Shown here: piece by piece, positions 1 to 7,154 of the stretch
Layout of the letters: every line of letters begins with the position of its first letter
How positions within the stretch are numbered: position 1 is the first letter of the stretch
Origin: Rhodoferax sp.
GTDB taxonomy: Bacteria > Pseudomonadota > Gammaproteobacteria > Burkholderiales > Burkholderiaceae_C
Assembly (NCBI GenBank): GCA_008015235.1
Contig: SSFF01000009.1
Location: 54,823-118,822 of the forward strand
DNA length: 64,000 bases
Direction of reading: 5' to 3'
The notes under the pieces: generated by a model
Databases searched by the model: none
The model's input: only the letters and a program-made list of their open reading frames with translations
Told to the model about the DNA's origin: nothing
Position numbers and translations under genes: made by a program

Positions 1-493
1 GCGCGGTGGAGGCACTGGCCTGCACCTGGGCGTTGCTCTGGCCCAGCGCCTGGGCCAGCCAGAGCACGGTGTCGCCACGGTAGGGGGCCAGGTAGTGCAC
101 GCTGCACCCCTGCGCGGTGGCCTGTTGCAGGCGGGACAGCAATGCCGCCACGGTGCCAGTATTGGTGGCGCCGACCTGTGCGCCGAGTTCGGCCACCGAA
201 GGCAGCGGCCCAGTCCAGACGATGGACAGCAGGTCCGGATCGTCGCCGTACAGGGTGTCGTCACCCGCGTCCAGGTCCAGCAGGCCAAAGCGGCCCGGTT
301 GGTTCAGGCCAAAGAAGTAGAGGAAGCTGGAGTCCTGCCGGAACGGGTAGGCGTTGTCGGCGTAGTTCATGGGCGCTTCAAAGTGCCCGGGCAGCAGCAC
401 CAGGCCGCGTGCGCCAAGGCGTTCGCGCAAGAGCATGCGCAGGCGCGCGCGGCGCTGCTGGTAGATGGCGGAGGGAAACAAGGCGAGGCTCAT
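1..493 (-). CDS. pepP: Xaa-Pro aminopeptidase (aminopeptidase P), N-terminal part
   Basis: The reading frame is open from the ATG at 493 leftwards to the window edge, so the gene is truncated here (about 164 codons visible). The start follows an AAGGAG ribosome site six bases upstream. The translation begins MSLALFPSAIYQQRR and contains LRERLGARGLVLLPG, NYADNAYPFRQDSSFLYFFG and TLYGDDPDLLSIVWTGPLPS. These match the AMP_N creatinase-fold domain that precedes the metal-binding pita-bread domain of PepP, which cleaves N-terminal residues before proline in the cytoplasm. The catalytic domain lies outside the window, so activity cannot be judged. The family call is confident; the symbol is the usual one for the E. 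coli-type enzyme. Confidence 0.85.
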   Translation of the reverse strand, partial: MSLALFPSAIYQQRRARLRMLLRERLGARGLVLLPGHFEAPMNYADNAYPFRQDSSFLYFFGLNQPGRFGLLDLDAGDDTLYGDDPDLLSIVWTGPLPSVAELGAQVGATNTGTVAALLSRLQQATAQGCSVHYLAPYRGDTVLWLAQALGQSNAQVQASASTA

Positions 494-523
494 ATTTGAC
501 TCCTTGTGGGATGGAAACAGCCT

Positions 524-568
524 GCAGCCCTCGTGGGGATTGCGCAGGCAGCTATGAAAGATGTAGCG
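524..568 (+). repeat. 45-bp dispersed element, copy 1
   Basis: The layout is a GCAGCCCTC box, nine bases, the 13-mer GCGCAGGCAGCTA, nine bases, then TAGCG. The same boxes with exactly the same spacing recur at seven other places in the window. It lies between pepP and the YedE gene. Confidence 0.7.
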
Positions 569-575
569 ACTGAAT

Positions 576-1001
576 TCAGGCCTTGGCCCGCAGCCCTTGG
601 GCCAGGGCACCGGTGGCAATGCCAGCCAGCGCCCACAGCAGGTCCACATTGCCGGTGCCCAAGCCTGCAATGGCCGGGCCCGGGCACACGCCGCACAGGC
701 CCCAGCCGATGCCGAACAGGGCGGCACCGACAGCGGTGTCGCGGTTCCAGACGCTGGGGTGAGTGTGGAAATGGTCGTCCAGCACAGGCTTGCGCATCAG
801 GCGTGGGGCCAGTTTGTAGGTGACCAGCACCACCACCACGGCACCGCCCATGACGAGCATGAGCCCCCAGTCCTGGAAGCGCAGAAAGCTCAACACCACC
901 TCCGGGCGCACCATGGTGGCGTACGACAGGCCAAAGCCGAACAGCATGCCGGCGATCAGTGTGGAAACCGAGCGGCCGAAGTGTTGGATGACAGCGTTCA
1001 T
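576..1001 (-). CDS. YedE/YeeE-family membrane protein, small half
   Basis: This 141-residue membrane protein has about four hydrophobic segments. It carries the family signature GIGWGLCGVCPGPA near residues 97-110, with Cys103 and Cys106. YeeE/YedE proteins import sulfur compounds such as thiosulfate through a conserved cysteine relay; this is the short partner of a two-gene version (DUF6691 type). The ATG at 1001 was chosen because it overlaps the stop of the upstream partner by four bases (ATGA), the usual sign of translational coupling. A longer frame extends upstream but reads as out-of-frame partner sequence. The substrate is inferred from the family, not visible here. Confidence 0.82.
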   Translation of the reverse strand: MNAVIQHFGRSVSTLIAGMLFGFGLSYATMVRPEVVLSFLRFQDWGLMLVMGGAVVVVLVTYKLAPRLMRKPVLDDHFHTHPSVWNRDTAVGAALFGIGWGLCGVCPGPAIAGLGTGNVDLLWALAGIATGALAQGLRAKA

Positions 1002-1468
1002 GCCAGGGCCCCCATCAGATTGGCAGTGAGGAAGGCGGTGCCCATGAAGGTCAGCACCGCACCCAGCGAGGGCAGTTGCAGTGAGCCCAGACCGCAGATG
1101 CCGTGGCCCGAGGTGCAGCCATTGCCCAGCCGTGCGCCGTAGCCCACGAAGAAGCCGCCCACTACCAGCTGCCATGTGGGTACGCTGGTACGCAGCAGCA
1201 CACCACCACCATAGAGCTTGAACCAAACCAGCGCCCCGGCAATGAGCCCGGCGGCATAGACCAGACGCCACTGGCGCGAGCCGGTGAAGCGCGCCTGCTG
1301 GAAGAAGGGGGTTTTGAGCCAGTACGACCAGGTGCTGGAAAACACCGTGCTCATGCCGCCAATGCGCCCGGTCATGATGAATAGAAAGCCGGTGCCGGCG
1401 CCGATGAGCAGGCCACCGAGCAGGTAGTGCTGCCAGCCCAGGGGGAAGAGAGAAGCGAGGGATTGCAT
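998..1468 (-). CDS. YeeE/YedE sulfur-transport family membrane protein, large half
   Basis: This protein of 156 residues has about four to five membrane segments. The hallmark GNGCTSGHGICG sits at residues 116-126 with Cys118 and Cys125, the residues thought to hand on the sulfur atom in YeeE-type thiosulfate importers. The ATG at 1468 (MQSLASLF) gives a normal-length protein; the upstream extension has no family character. It overlaps the small half by four bases. A Crp/Fnr regulator lies upstream in the same orientation, and a DUF4395 protein lies beyond it, a grouping often seen around sulfide or thiosulfate handling. The exact substrate is inferred. Confidence 0.85.
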   Translation of the reverse strand: MQSLASLFPLGWQHYLLGGLLIGAGTGFLFIMTGRIGGMSTVFSSTWSYWLKTPFFQQARFTGSRQWRLVYAAGLIAGALVWFKLYGGGVLLRTSVPTWQLVVGGFFVGYGARLGNGCTSGHGICGLGSLQLPSLGAVLTFMGTAFLTANLMGALA

Positions 1469-1539
1469 GTGGCGATTATCGGGGGCTGATCGGGCCGCTA
1501 GCACAGTTTTCCCGGTGGTTTTTGGGCGGTGGATGGGGT

Positions 1540-1776
1540 GCCTAAAAAAGCGGCAGGGCCTGGAAAGCCAAGACTGGCGCGGGTTTGCAGCCTTGTCCCC
1601 GCGCTTATCCACAAGGGCTTCCACAGGCAGTGGGGGAAAGTATTTTTTTGGGCATCCAGATTGCCCAAAAAAGCGGCATGACCTGCAAACTTAGGCCTGA
1701 CGCGGCTTGGGCGCGATTCCAGCCTGCTTATCCACAGGGGCTTCCACAGCGGTTGGGGGCAAGTTTTTTTGCAGCT
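1540..1776. repeat. Diverged tandem duplication, 123-bp period, with two DnaA-box-like 9-mers
   Basis: Unit 1 starts at 1540 (GCCTAAAAAAGCGGCA) and unit 2 at 1663 (GCCCAAAAAAGCGGCA). The 9-mer TTATCCACA occurs at 1605-1613 and again at 1728-1736, exactly 123 bases apart. Each is followed by GGGCTTCCACAG, a run of G and a T tract. Unit 2 reaches into the 3' end of the Crp/Fnr gene and encodes its last residues. The function is unknown. Confidence 0.75.
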
Positions 1777-2374
1777 GCAGAGTGCTGCCTGTGCGGGCCA
1801 GCAGCCCAGCCTGCTCCATGCGGGCCAAGCAGCGGTAGAGCGCCTCATGAGTCACGGCAAGCTGGCGGGCGAGCTGGCTCACGGGGCAATCAGGGGTGTA
1901 GTGGCCGTCGTGGCCTTCGGTTTCGATGAGGTGGACGACGCGGTCCTGGATGCGGGGCAGCGACAGGCGTTCGTTGCGCAGGCGCAGCGTGCGCACTTCA
2001 CCGCTGAGCATGCCGATCCAGCGCAGTGCAAAGTCGCTATCGTGCTGCAGGGCTTGGCGCAGCGCGGGCACGGGGACGCGTATGGCGTTGCCGGGCCGCA
2101 GCGCCCGTGCATCGCAGTGGTAGCGTGGCGATGTCAGGCTGGCCTCCCCCACAAAGCCGTGCTGGCAGCGCTGCAGGCAGGCCGACTCGCCTTGCCGACC
2201 ATGGCGCTCCAGCACCACCTCACCGGTTTCGACAAAGAACATCCAGACCGGGATCTGGCCTTGTGCAAAGAGCAAGGCGCCTGCGGCAAAGCGCATGCTT
2301 TCGCATTGCCCATGCAGCGGGGTAGGCAACAGTGCATGCAGGGTCGATTCGGGGGGCAGCGCAGATAGGGTCAT
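1691..2374 (-). CDS. Crp/Fnr-family transcriptional regulator
   Basis: The protein of 227 residues has an N-terminal cyclic-nucleotide-binding fold (GALLFAQGQIPVWMFFVETGEVVL, then GEASLTS) and a C-terminal winged helix (QLARQLAVTHEALYRCLARMEQAGLLA). It lacks the four-cysteine Fe-S cluster arrangement of Fnr, so its signal differs. The start is ambiguous: the ATG at 2374 is preferred because an in-frame ATG at 2392 lies inside an 18-bp palindrome that looks like the operator. The gene is divergent from the DUF4395 gene and upstream of the YeeE/YedE pair, so it probably controls both. Its last 26 or so residues come from the tandem duplication at 1540-1776 and are unlikely to be conserved. Confidence 0.85.
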   Translation of the reverse strand: MTLSALPPESTLHALLPTPLHGQCESMRFAAGALLFAQGQIPVWMFFVETGEVVLERHGRQGESACLQRCQHGFVGEASLTSPRYHCDARALRPGNAIRVPVPALRQALQHDSDFALRWIGMLSGEVRTLRLRNERLSLPRIQDRVVHLIETEGHDGHYTPDCPVSQLARQLAVTHEALYRCLARMEQAGLLARTGSTLQLQKNLPPTAVEAPVDKQAGIAPKPRQA

Positions 2375-2379
2375 GGTTA

Positions 2380-2397
2380 TGACAATGATCATAGTCA
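2380..2397. promoter_or_regulatory. Palindromic operator between Crp/Fnr gene and DUF4395 gene
   Basis: TGACAATGATCATAGTCA is an inverted repeat matching its own complement at 16 of 18 positions. The spacing and the TGA...TCA arms resemble Crp/Fnr sites. It lies immediately before the regulator start and 43 bases before the divergent gene, so one bound dimer could control both. Confidence 0.6.
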
Positions 2398-2439
2398 GGT
2401 GTGGCTCGCGGCGCGACACTCGCAGCCAAGAGGTACGAC

Positions 2440-3189
2440 ATGTCCATTTCCATTTTTTCCTTTGGGGAGCGTCGCCCCGAGTACAGCGTGCCGGTGCTCA
2501 ACGAGCGCGCCGTGCGTGCTGGCGCAGGCATTCTTTTCTTTTTTGCGCTCATCGCCTTCATGAACGCCTGGCTCACCGGCAACTTTGCCCCCACCCGGGT
2601 GTTTGTGGTGGCCTTCCTGTTTGACTTTGTGCTGCGGCTGTTCGTCAACCCGGCTCTGGCGCCCAGTCTGGTGCTGGGGCAGTGGATGGTGCGGCGTCAG
2701 CAGCCCGAATGGGTGGGTGCGCCACCCAAGCGTTTTGCCTGGGGAATCGGACTGGTGCTGGCGTTTCTCATGTTGTATCTTGTGGTCATCCGCCAGGTGG
2801 TGGGGCCGGTCAATCTGTTGGTGTGCAGTGTGTGTCTGTTGCTGCTGTTTTTTGAAACCGCCTTTGGCATTTGCATCGGCTGCTGGATTCACAGCCGCAT
2901 CTATCCTGGGCAGGCTGCGCTGTGTCCGGGTGGTGTTTGCGATCCAGGGCAGCGCGCCGTACTGCACCCACCCAAAGTGGGTTTTCTCGCGGTGGTCGCC
3001 ATGGTGGGGCTGGTCATTGCCATGGCCTCACAGCAGCCACCCAACGTGCGCATTGGCCAGCCTGTCACGGTGACCTCGGATGCGGTCGTGCTCCCGAATG
3101 CTGCCGACGCCGAACGCTGCAAAGTGCCAGAGTTTGCCAAGGCCATGGGGCATGAGCAGAAGTGGAAGCTGCACAACAACTGTCCTTGA
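2440..3189 (+). CDS. DUF4395 family membrane protein
   Basis: The protein of 249 residues has a hydrophobic core of about five membrane segments. It contains the DUF4395 pattern of paired helices ending in FGICIGCWIHSRIYP, where the CxxC lies at the membrane face. A second cysteine pair (ALCPGGVCDP) follows, then a C-terminal soluble tail. The ATG at 2440 was chosen because AAGAGG lies eight bases upstream and the family normally starts near SISIFSFGE; the GTG at 2401 lies too close to the operator. DUF4395 proteins are commonly encoded beside sulfur importers and Crp/Fnr regulators, as here, but have no proven biochemical role. A redox function of the cysteine pairs is inferred. Confidence 0.8.
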   Translation: MSISIFSFGERRPEYSVPVLNERAVRAGAGILFFFALIAFMNAWLTGNFAPTRVFVVAFLFDFVLRLFVNPALAPSLVLGQWMVRRQQPEWVGAPPKRFAWGIGLVLAFLMLYLVVIRQVVGPVNLLVCSVCLLLLFFETAFGICIGCWIHSRIYPGQAALCPGGVCDPGQRAVLHPPKVGFLAVVAMVGLVIAMASQQPPNVRIGQPVTVTSDAVVLPNAADAERCKVPEFAKAMGHEQKWKLHNNCP

Positions 3190-3265
3190 CGGAGCCCTCG
3201 GTTGGGTTGTCCGGTCGTGCAAAGACGCCTCAAACAACAGACCCTCAAGACAATGGTGCGCTATG

Positions 3266-4183
3266 TCATTGTGGTTCGATTTGGGTGCCCAATTTTTCCA
3301 CTAGTAAAGTTCTAGCCCAGTGCATGAAAAGCTTGACCCGTTGAGTACGGTGTTGGGTTGTCGGCGTGACGAAATTTAGTGGCAGAGGCGGACAGCGCCA
3401 GCCGGGCAAAACTTCGACAAGTGCGCCACTGCGCAAGTAGTTATCAGCAACAAAGCCTGCCAATACGACTATGCCGACACCATCTAGCCCGGCGCTCAAC
3501 GCAGCAGCGCTGTCGGTGGTGACAAAACGGGCTGGTACCAGCAGATCTAGGGTTTCATCTTTTTTCTGGAGTTGTATTGGCCGAATTTTGTTGGTCGACG
3601 CCAGTAAAAATCCAATTTGTGTGTGGTGCAAGATGTCTTGCGGGCTGCGTGGCAGGCCGAACCGGGCAATGTAATGGGGCGCAGCACACAAAACGAAGTG
3701 CAATTTCCCGACGGGCAGCGCGGTTAGCCCAGAGTCCGGCAGGTTCCCTCCTCGCAAAACGCAGTCCACGCCTTCCTTGATGAGGTCGACTGATCGGTCT
3801 GAGCAAGCCAACTCCAGGGTGACGCCCGGATGCCGATCTAGAAACGATCGAACCGCAGGGGCGAGTATCTGTCGTCCAATGGCTACAGGAACGTTGACAC
3901 GCAGGCTCCCAACGGCGGTCTGTGCGCCTTGGCGCACTTGGGTCTCGGCGTCATCGAGTTGTTGTAGTAGTGCGCGGGAGTGGTGGTAATAAGCCTGTCC
4001 TTCCTCGGTGGGACTGACAGAGCGTGTGGTGCGTGTGAGCAAACGTACCTGTAAATGGGCTTCGAGTTGCTGTATCAAAAGGCTGAGGGTCGCTTTGTGT
4101 GAGCCCAGCTGTTGTGCAGCCTTGGTATAGCTGCCGCTCTCCACCACCTGAATAAAAGCGCGCATGGCATCAAAACGGTCCAT
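3266..4183 (-). CDS. LysR-family transcriptional regulator
   Basis: The 305 residues are the standard family length. An N-terminal winged helix-turn-helix spans roughly residues 1-60 (MDRFDAMRAFIQVVESGSYTKAAQQLG followed by the recognition helix KATLSLLIQQLEAHLQVRLLTRTTR). The remainder is the periplasmic-binding-like effector domain. The ATG at 4183 is preferred to the GTG at 4204. The gene is divergent from a small membrane protein and rubredoxin pair, and a 23-bp inverted repeat at 4218-4240 between them is the likely binding site. The effector is unknown. Confidence 0.9.
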   Translation of the reverse strand: MDRFDAMRAFIQVVESGSYTKAAQQLGSHKATLSLLIQQLEAHLQVRLLTRTTRSVSPTEEGQAYYHHSRALLQQLDDAETQVRQGAQTAVGSLRVNVPVAIGRQILAPAVRSFLDRHPGVTLELACSDRSVDLIKEGVDCVLRGGNLPDSGLTALPVGKLHFVLCAAPHYIARFGLPRSPQDILHHTQIGFLLASTNKIRPIQLQKKDETLDLLVPARFVTTDSAAALSAGLDGVGIVVLAGFVADNYLRSGALVEVLPGWRCPPLPLNFVTPTTQHRTQRVKLFMHWARTLLVEKLGTQIEPQ

Positions 4184-4217
4184 TGCTATCCTTTGGTTGG
4201 ACACTTGTTTGGATTTT

Positions 4218-4240
4218 ATTGTTTCGAATATACAAACAAT
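4218..4240. promoter_or_regulatory. LysR-type operator in divergent intergenic region
   Basis: ATTGTTT, nine bases, then AAACAAT form a perfect seven-base inverted repeat. It lies 35 bases before the LysR start and about 113 bases before the divergent gene, the usual position for an autoregulatory LysR site. The surrounding 150 bases are AT-rich, as expected for a promoter region. Confidence 0.6.
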
Positions 4241-4352
4241 ATGTCAGGCTTTGCAGCAGAAATTTGATTGATTGGCTTCCATATACTTTGATTGCTTCAA
4301 ATTGTCTATCAATCATTGACAAAGTTGTGGTTAATCATTTTCTGGAGATACC

Positions 4353-4823
4353 ATGGCCAATATCACGCACCGCATTGCAGCGGCACTCGCACTACTGTGT
4401 TTACTGACTTTCTTTCTTGCGACTGTATGGGTGGAGTTGTTTGGCTCGCACGAAACCGTCGCATGGGTCAAATCCTTGATCGTGACACCGGGCTTGTGGA
4501 TCATGGTGCCGGCCATGGTGGCGACGGGTGGCAGCGGTATGTTGATCGGTAAGGGGCGGCGTGGCCGCCTGGTGGAATCAAAGAAAAAGCGCATGCCCTT
4601 TATCGCGCTCAACGGGCTTTTAGTATTAGTTCCCTGTGCGATTGTTCTCCACCAATGGGCGGACCAGGGCCGTTTCGACACAACGTTTTATTTCGTTCAG
4701 GCGATTGAGTTGCTGGCAGGCGCAACCAATCTCGTTCTGATGTGCCTGAACGTGCGGGATGGATTGCGTATGACCGGCCGGTTGCGACCCGCAGCTACTG
4801 TCACATCTTCTTTGGGAAAGTGA
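4353..4823 (+). CDS. Small inner-membrane protein of unknown function
   Basis: The 156 residues contain four predicted membrane helices (near residues 8-30, 45-65, 84-103 and 113-132). A basic cytoplasmic loop (KGRRGRLVESKKKR) lies between helices two and three. A GGAG ribosome site lies six bases before the ATG. It is divergent from the LysR gene and only seven bases from the rubredoxin, so these two are probably one LysR-controlled unit. I do not recognise a named family. A membrane partner in electron transfer with the rubredoxin is possible but is inference from position only. Confidence 0.7.
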   Translation: MANITHRIAAALALLCLLTFFLATVWVELFGSHETVAWVKSLIVTPGLWIMVPAMVATGGSGMLIGKGRRGRLVESKKKRMPFIALNGLLVLVPCAIVLHQWADQGRFDTTFYFVQAIELLAGATNLVLMCLNVRDGLRMTGRLRPAATVTSSLGK

Positions 4824-4830
4824 GCGGATC

Positions 4831-5028
4831 GTGTCAACAAACAACTGCACCACTCCGCAGGAATCTAGACAGTTCTTTTGCAAGGACTGTGGGCACATCT
4901 ACGACGAGACGTTGGGCGCAAACTCCACTGGTATCCCCGCCGGAACGCTGTGGGAAATGATCCCGCCCACCTGGTGCTGTCCGCCATGTGGAGCATCGAA
5001 ATCGGCGTTTGGACCGGTCGATTTTTAA
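4831..5028 (+). CDS. Rubredoxin-like protein
   Basis: This short protein of 65 residues has the two rubredoxin iron knuckles, CKDCGHIYDETLG near residue 17 and CCPPCGASKSAFGP near residue 49, with the usual aromatic and PAGTLWEMIPPTW stretch between them. Rubredoxins carry one electron on an Fe(Cys)4 centre in the cytoplasm. The start is a GTG seven bases after the preceding stop. The second knuckle has an extra cysteine just before the CPPC motif. The electron partner is not identifiable here; co-transcription with the upstream membrane protein is likely. Confidence 0.85.
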   Translation: MSTNNCTTPQESRQFFCKDCGHIYDETLGANSTGIPAGTLWEMIPPTWCCPPCGASKSAFGPVDF

Positions 5029-5093
5029 GGGCTACGTAGCGCATGGTGTGGGGCAAGTTGCATGTCGCCCGATGTCCGCGGCTGGATGCTGCG

Positions 5094-5711
5094 ATGATCG
5101 CTGCCATGCACATACGTCCGCCCCCCAGTACCGTACCAGACAAGGACGCCATCGCCTTGCTGCCCGAATTCCCGCGCCTCGGGCTCGCAGGCATCACGTT
5201 GGTGAACACCGGCGCGCAAGCACAGGCGGCAGCGGCGGCCTTGCTGCTGGCACCGCTGTGGGGTTTCGATACCGAAAGCAAGCCCACTTTCCATGTCGGC
5301 CAGCAGTCCGACGGGCCGCATGTGCTGCAGCTGTCCACATTGGACCACGCTTGGGTGATTCAGCTGTTCGACCCCGACTGCGTGGCCGTGGCGGCGCAGT
5401 TGCTGGCGGCACCCAACATTGTGAAAGCAGGCTTTGGGCTCGGGGATGACCACAAGCGCATCGTGCGCAAGCTCGGTGTGTTGCCGGTCGGCGTGCTGGA
5501 CCTGAATACCGTGTTCCGCAAGCAGGGTTACCGCAAGGACATGGGCGTGAAGGGATCGGTGGCGTTGCTGTTTGGCCAACGGTTCACCAAGTCGAAAAAG
5601 GCGGCCACCAGCAACTGGGCCAACGCGCGCCTCACAGAGTCGCAGCTGGTCTACGCCGCCAATGACGCCTATGCCGCGGCCCGCGTGGCGCAGGCGCTGG
5701 GGGTGGCTTAG
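5094..5711 (+). CDS. 3'-5' exonuclease, DEDDy type (RNase D/WRN-like)
   Basis: All three exonuclease motifs are visible: Exo I FDTES, Exo II in the KAGFGLGDDHKRI region, and Exo III YAANDAYAA with the tyrosine of the DEDDy subclass. At 205 residues it is a single nuclease domain without the HRDC domains of RNase D. It resembles the small stand-alone enzymes that trim RNA or DNA 3' ends in the cytoplasm. The start is uncertain: ATGs at 5094 and 5106 are equally plausible and no strong ribosome site is seen. The neighbours give no functional link. Confidence 0.85.
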   Translation: MIAAMHIRPPPSTVPDKDAIALLPEFPRLGLAGITLVNTGAQAQAAAAALLLAPLWGFDTESKPTFHVGQQSDGPHVLQLSTLDHAWVIQLFDPDCVAVAAQLLAAPNIVKAGFGLGDDHKRIVRKLGVLPVGVLDLNTVFRKQGYRKDMGVKGSVALLFGQRFTKSKKAATSNWANARLTESQLVYAANDAYAAARVAQALGVA

Positions 5712-5715
5712 GCGC

Positions 5716-6243
5716 TCAGCGTGTGCTGGGCAAGTCCTGCGCCGCCTTGTGGCGGTAGACATGGGCCTGCTGGCCCCGAAATGGGATGGTGCGCTCCCGC
5801 GTGGCGCCCAGGCGCTGGGCCACGGCCAGGGAAGCTGCGTTGTCGGTGGCGATGACGCTCACCGCCGTAGTCCAGCCAAAGTGCTGGTAGGCCGCCTGCA
5901 AGGCGCGCTGGGCCGCTTCGGTGGCATAGCCCTTGCCGTGCTGGCCCGGCACCAGGGCCCAGGTGATTTCGGGCTCAATCCAGCCTTCGGGAAACCACAG
6001 CCCCGCCAAGCCCACATACGCACCGCTGGCCTTGTCTTCCAGGGCCCAGGGTCCGTAGCCGCGCAGCGCCCAGTGGCCCGAGTAGACGGCAAATTTGCGC
6101 CAGGCCTCGACCCGGTCGCAGGGGCCGCCGTAGCTGGCCGAGACCGGACTGGCAAAGAACGCCGCCATGGGCTCGAAGTCGGCCTCGGTGAAAGGCCGTA
6201 AGCGCAGGCGTGCGGTCTCGAAACTGGGAATGGCGGCCAGCAT
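5716..6243 (-). CDS. GNAT-family N-acetyltransferase (RimJ/RimL-like)
   Basis: The 175 residues start ETARLRLRPFTEADFEPMAAFFASP, the typical opening of RimJ/RimL-type acetyltransferases. The acetyl-CoA loop is seen in VPGQHGKGYATEAAQRALQ and the closing strand in VIATDNAASLAVAQRLGA. Members acetylate protein N-termini or small amines; the substrate here cannot be told. The ATG at 6243 lies seven bases after the stop of the upstream small gene, so the two may be co-transcribed. The gene converges with the exonuclease gene, with only four bases between their stops. Confidence 0.88.
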   Translation of the reverse strand: MLAAIPSFETARLRLRPFTEADFEPMAAFFASPVSASYGGPCDRVEAWRKFAVYSGHWALRGYGPWALEDKASGAYVGLAGLWFPEGWIEPEITWALVPGQHGKGYATEAAQRALQAAYQHFGWTTAVSVIATDNAASLAVAQRLGATRERTIPFRGQQAHVYRHKAAQDLPSTR

Positions 6244-6250
6244 CAGTGGG

Positions 6251-6499
6251 TCAGTGCGACACCATGGTGAAAGTGACTTCTTCGCTTTCCACCATGTCGA
6301 GGATGTCGTTGAGCTCGTCGTCGCTGTCGGTGCTGGTCCAGGTGTCTTCTGGGTCGGTGGCGAACAGGGGTTCGATCGCCAGGTCCAGGTACTGGCCGTC
6401 GGCCATCTTGACCACTTTGCCACCTTCGGAGGTGGTGGACAGTTCCCAATCGTCGGGCACGGACATTTCGACCTGGATGGTGACTTGGAGTTTTTTCAT
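6251..6499 (-). CDS. Small acidic protein of unknown function
   Basis: The product of 82 residues begins MKKLQVTIQVEMSVPDDWEL and ends in a very acidic stretch (DPEDTWTSTDSDDELNDILDMVESEE). No domain is recognised. The start codon follows an AAGGAA-type ribosome site. It sits just upstream of the GNAT gene in the same orientation. Confidence 0.6.
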   Translation of the reverse strand: MKKLQVTIQVEMSVPDDWELSTTSEGGKVVKMADGQYLDLAIEPLFATDPEDTWTSTDSDDELNDILDMVESEEVTFTMVSH

Positions 6500-6564
6500 G
6501 GGGGTTCCTTGGGAGTGAGGGGGCGAAGGGTAACCGATGCCCCGGCGAAGCGGGCGCAGGTTTT

Positions 6565-6798
6565 TCAGGCGCTGCCCAGTGCGGCGTTGACGGCGTCCGG
6601 GTCGGGCGCGGTGAAAACAGTGTTGTGGCGTCCGGTCAGTGGGCCGCCGCCAGGGACCACGCTGCCGTCGGGCTCATAGCCCACGGCCTTGAATTTCCAG
6701 ACTGCGCCCACGCGCTTGAGGTTGCCCACATGGGCACCGTCGGCGCTGTGCACGGCGAATACATCGGCGTTGGTCGGGCGCAGTTGCAGGGCAGACAC
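6565..6798 (-). CDS. Conserved-looking small hypothetical protein
   Basis: The 77 residues begin with a GTG at 6798 (MSALQLRPTNADVFAVHSADGAHVGNLKRVG). The composition is that of a folded small protein, with repeated beta-like stretches (VGAVWKFKAVGYEPDGSVV). No family is recognised and no clear ribosome site is seen, so the start is uncertain. It lies between two other small genes in the same orientation. Confidence 0.5.
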   Translation of the reverse strand: MSALQLRPTNADVFAVHSADGAHVGNLKRVGAVWKFKAVGYEPDGSVVPGGGPLTGRHNTVFTAPDPDAVNAALGSA

Positions 6799-6820
6799 GC
6801 TTTGCGGGCCAGGCGTGGTT

Positions 6821-7081
6821 TCAGCGGTAGAAGGCTTCGACCTTGCCCTTGAGCTTGATCATCAGCGGCTGGCCCTTGCGGTCCACGGTCTTGCCCGCGG
6901 GCACCTTGACCCAGCCTTCGCTGATGCAGTATTCGGCCACGTCGTTGCGTTCCTTGTCATTGAGGCGGATGCCGATGTCGTGCTCGAAGATCACCGGGTT
7001 GTGGAACGGGCTGCGCACGTCGATGCACAGGCGGTCGGGCAGTGCGGGGCGCTCGGAGGTGGGGGTGGCGTCTTGGCTCAT
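6821..7081 (-). CDS. DUF3297 family protein
   Basis: The 86 residues match the DUF3297 pattern in order: LPDRLCIDVRSPFHN, then GIGIRLNDKERNDVAEYCISEGWVKVPAGKT, then DRKGQPLMIKLKGKVEAFY. These small proteins are widespread in proteobacteria; their function is unknown. The ATG at 7081 gives the family's usual length. A longer upstream frame lacks similarity. Confidence 0.85.
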   Translation of the reverse strand: MSQDATPTSERPALPDRLCIDVRSPFHNPVIFEHDIGIRLNDKERNDVAEYCISEGWVKVPAGKTVDRKGQPLMIKLKGKVEAFYR

Positions 7082-7154
7082 GGTCGAAAAGCAGGTGGTA
7101 TGCGAAAGCGGCGAATTGTGCCCGATGCCACCGCCGCCGCTTTCATGCGCCGAT

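Noticed and set aside
1498..1848. A 116-codon minus frame with a repeated LWKPLWIS segment
   Set aside because: The repeated residues come from the 123-bp tandem duplication read in a non-coding frame, not from a real repeat protein.
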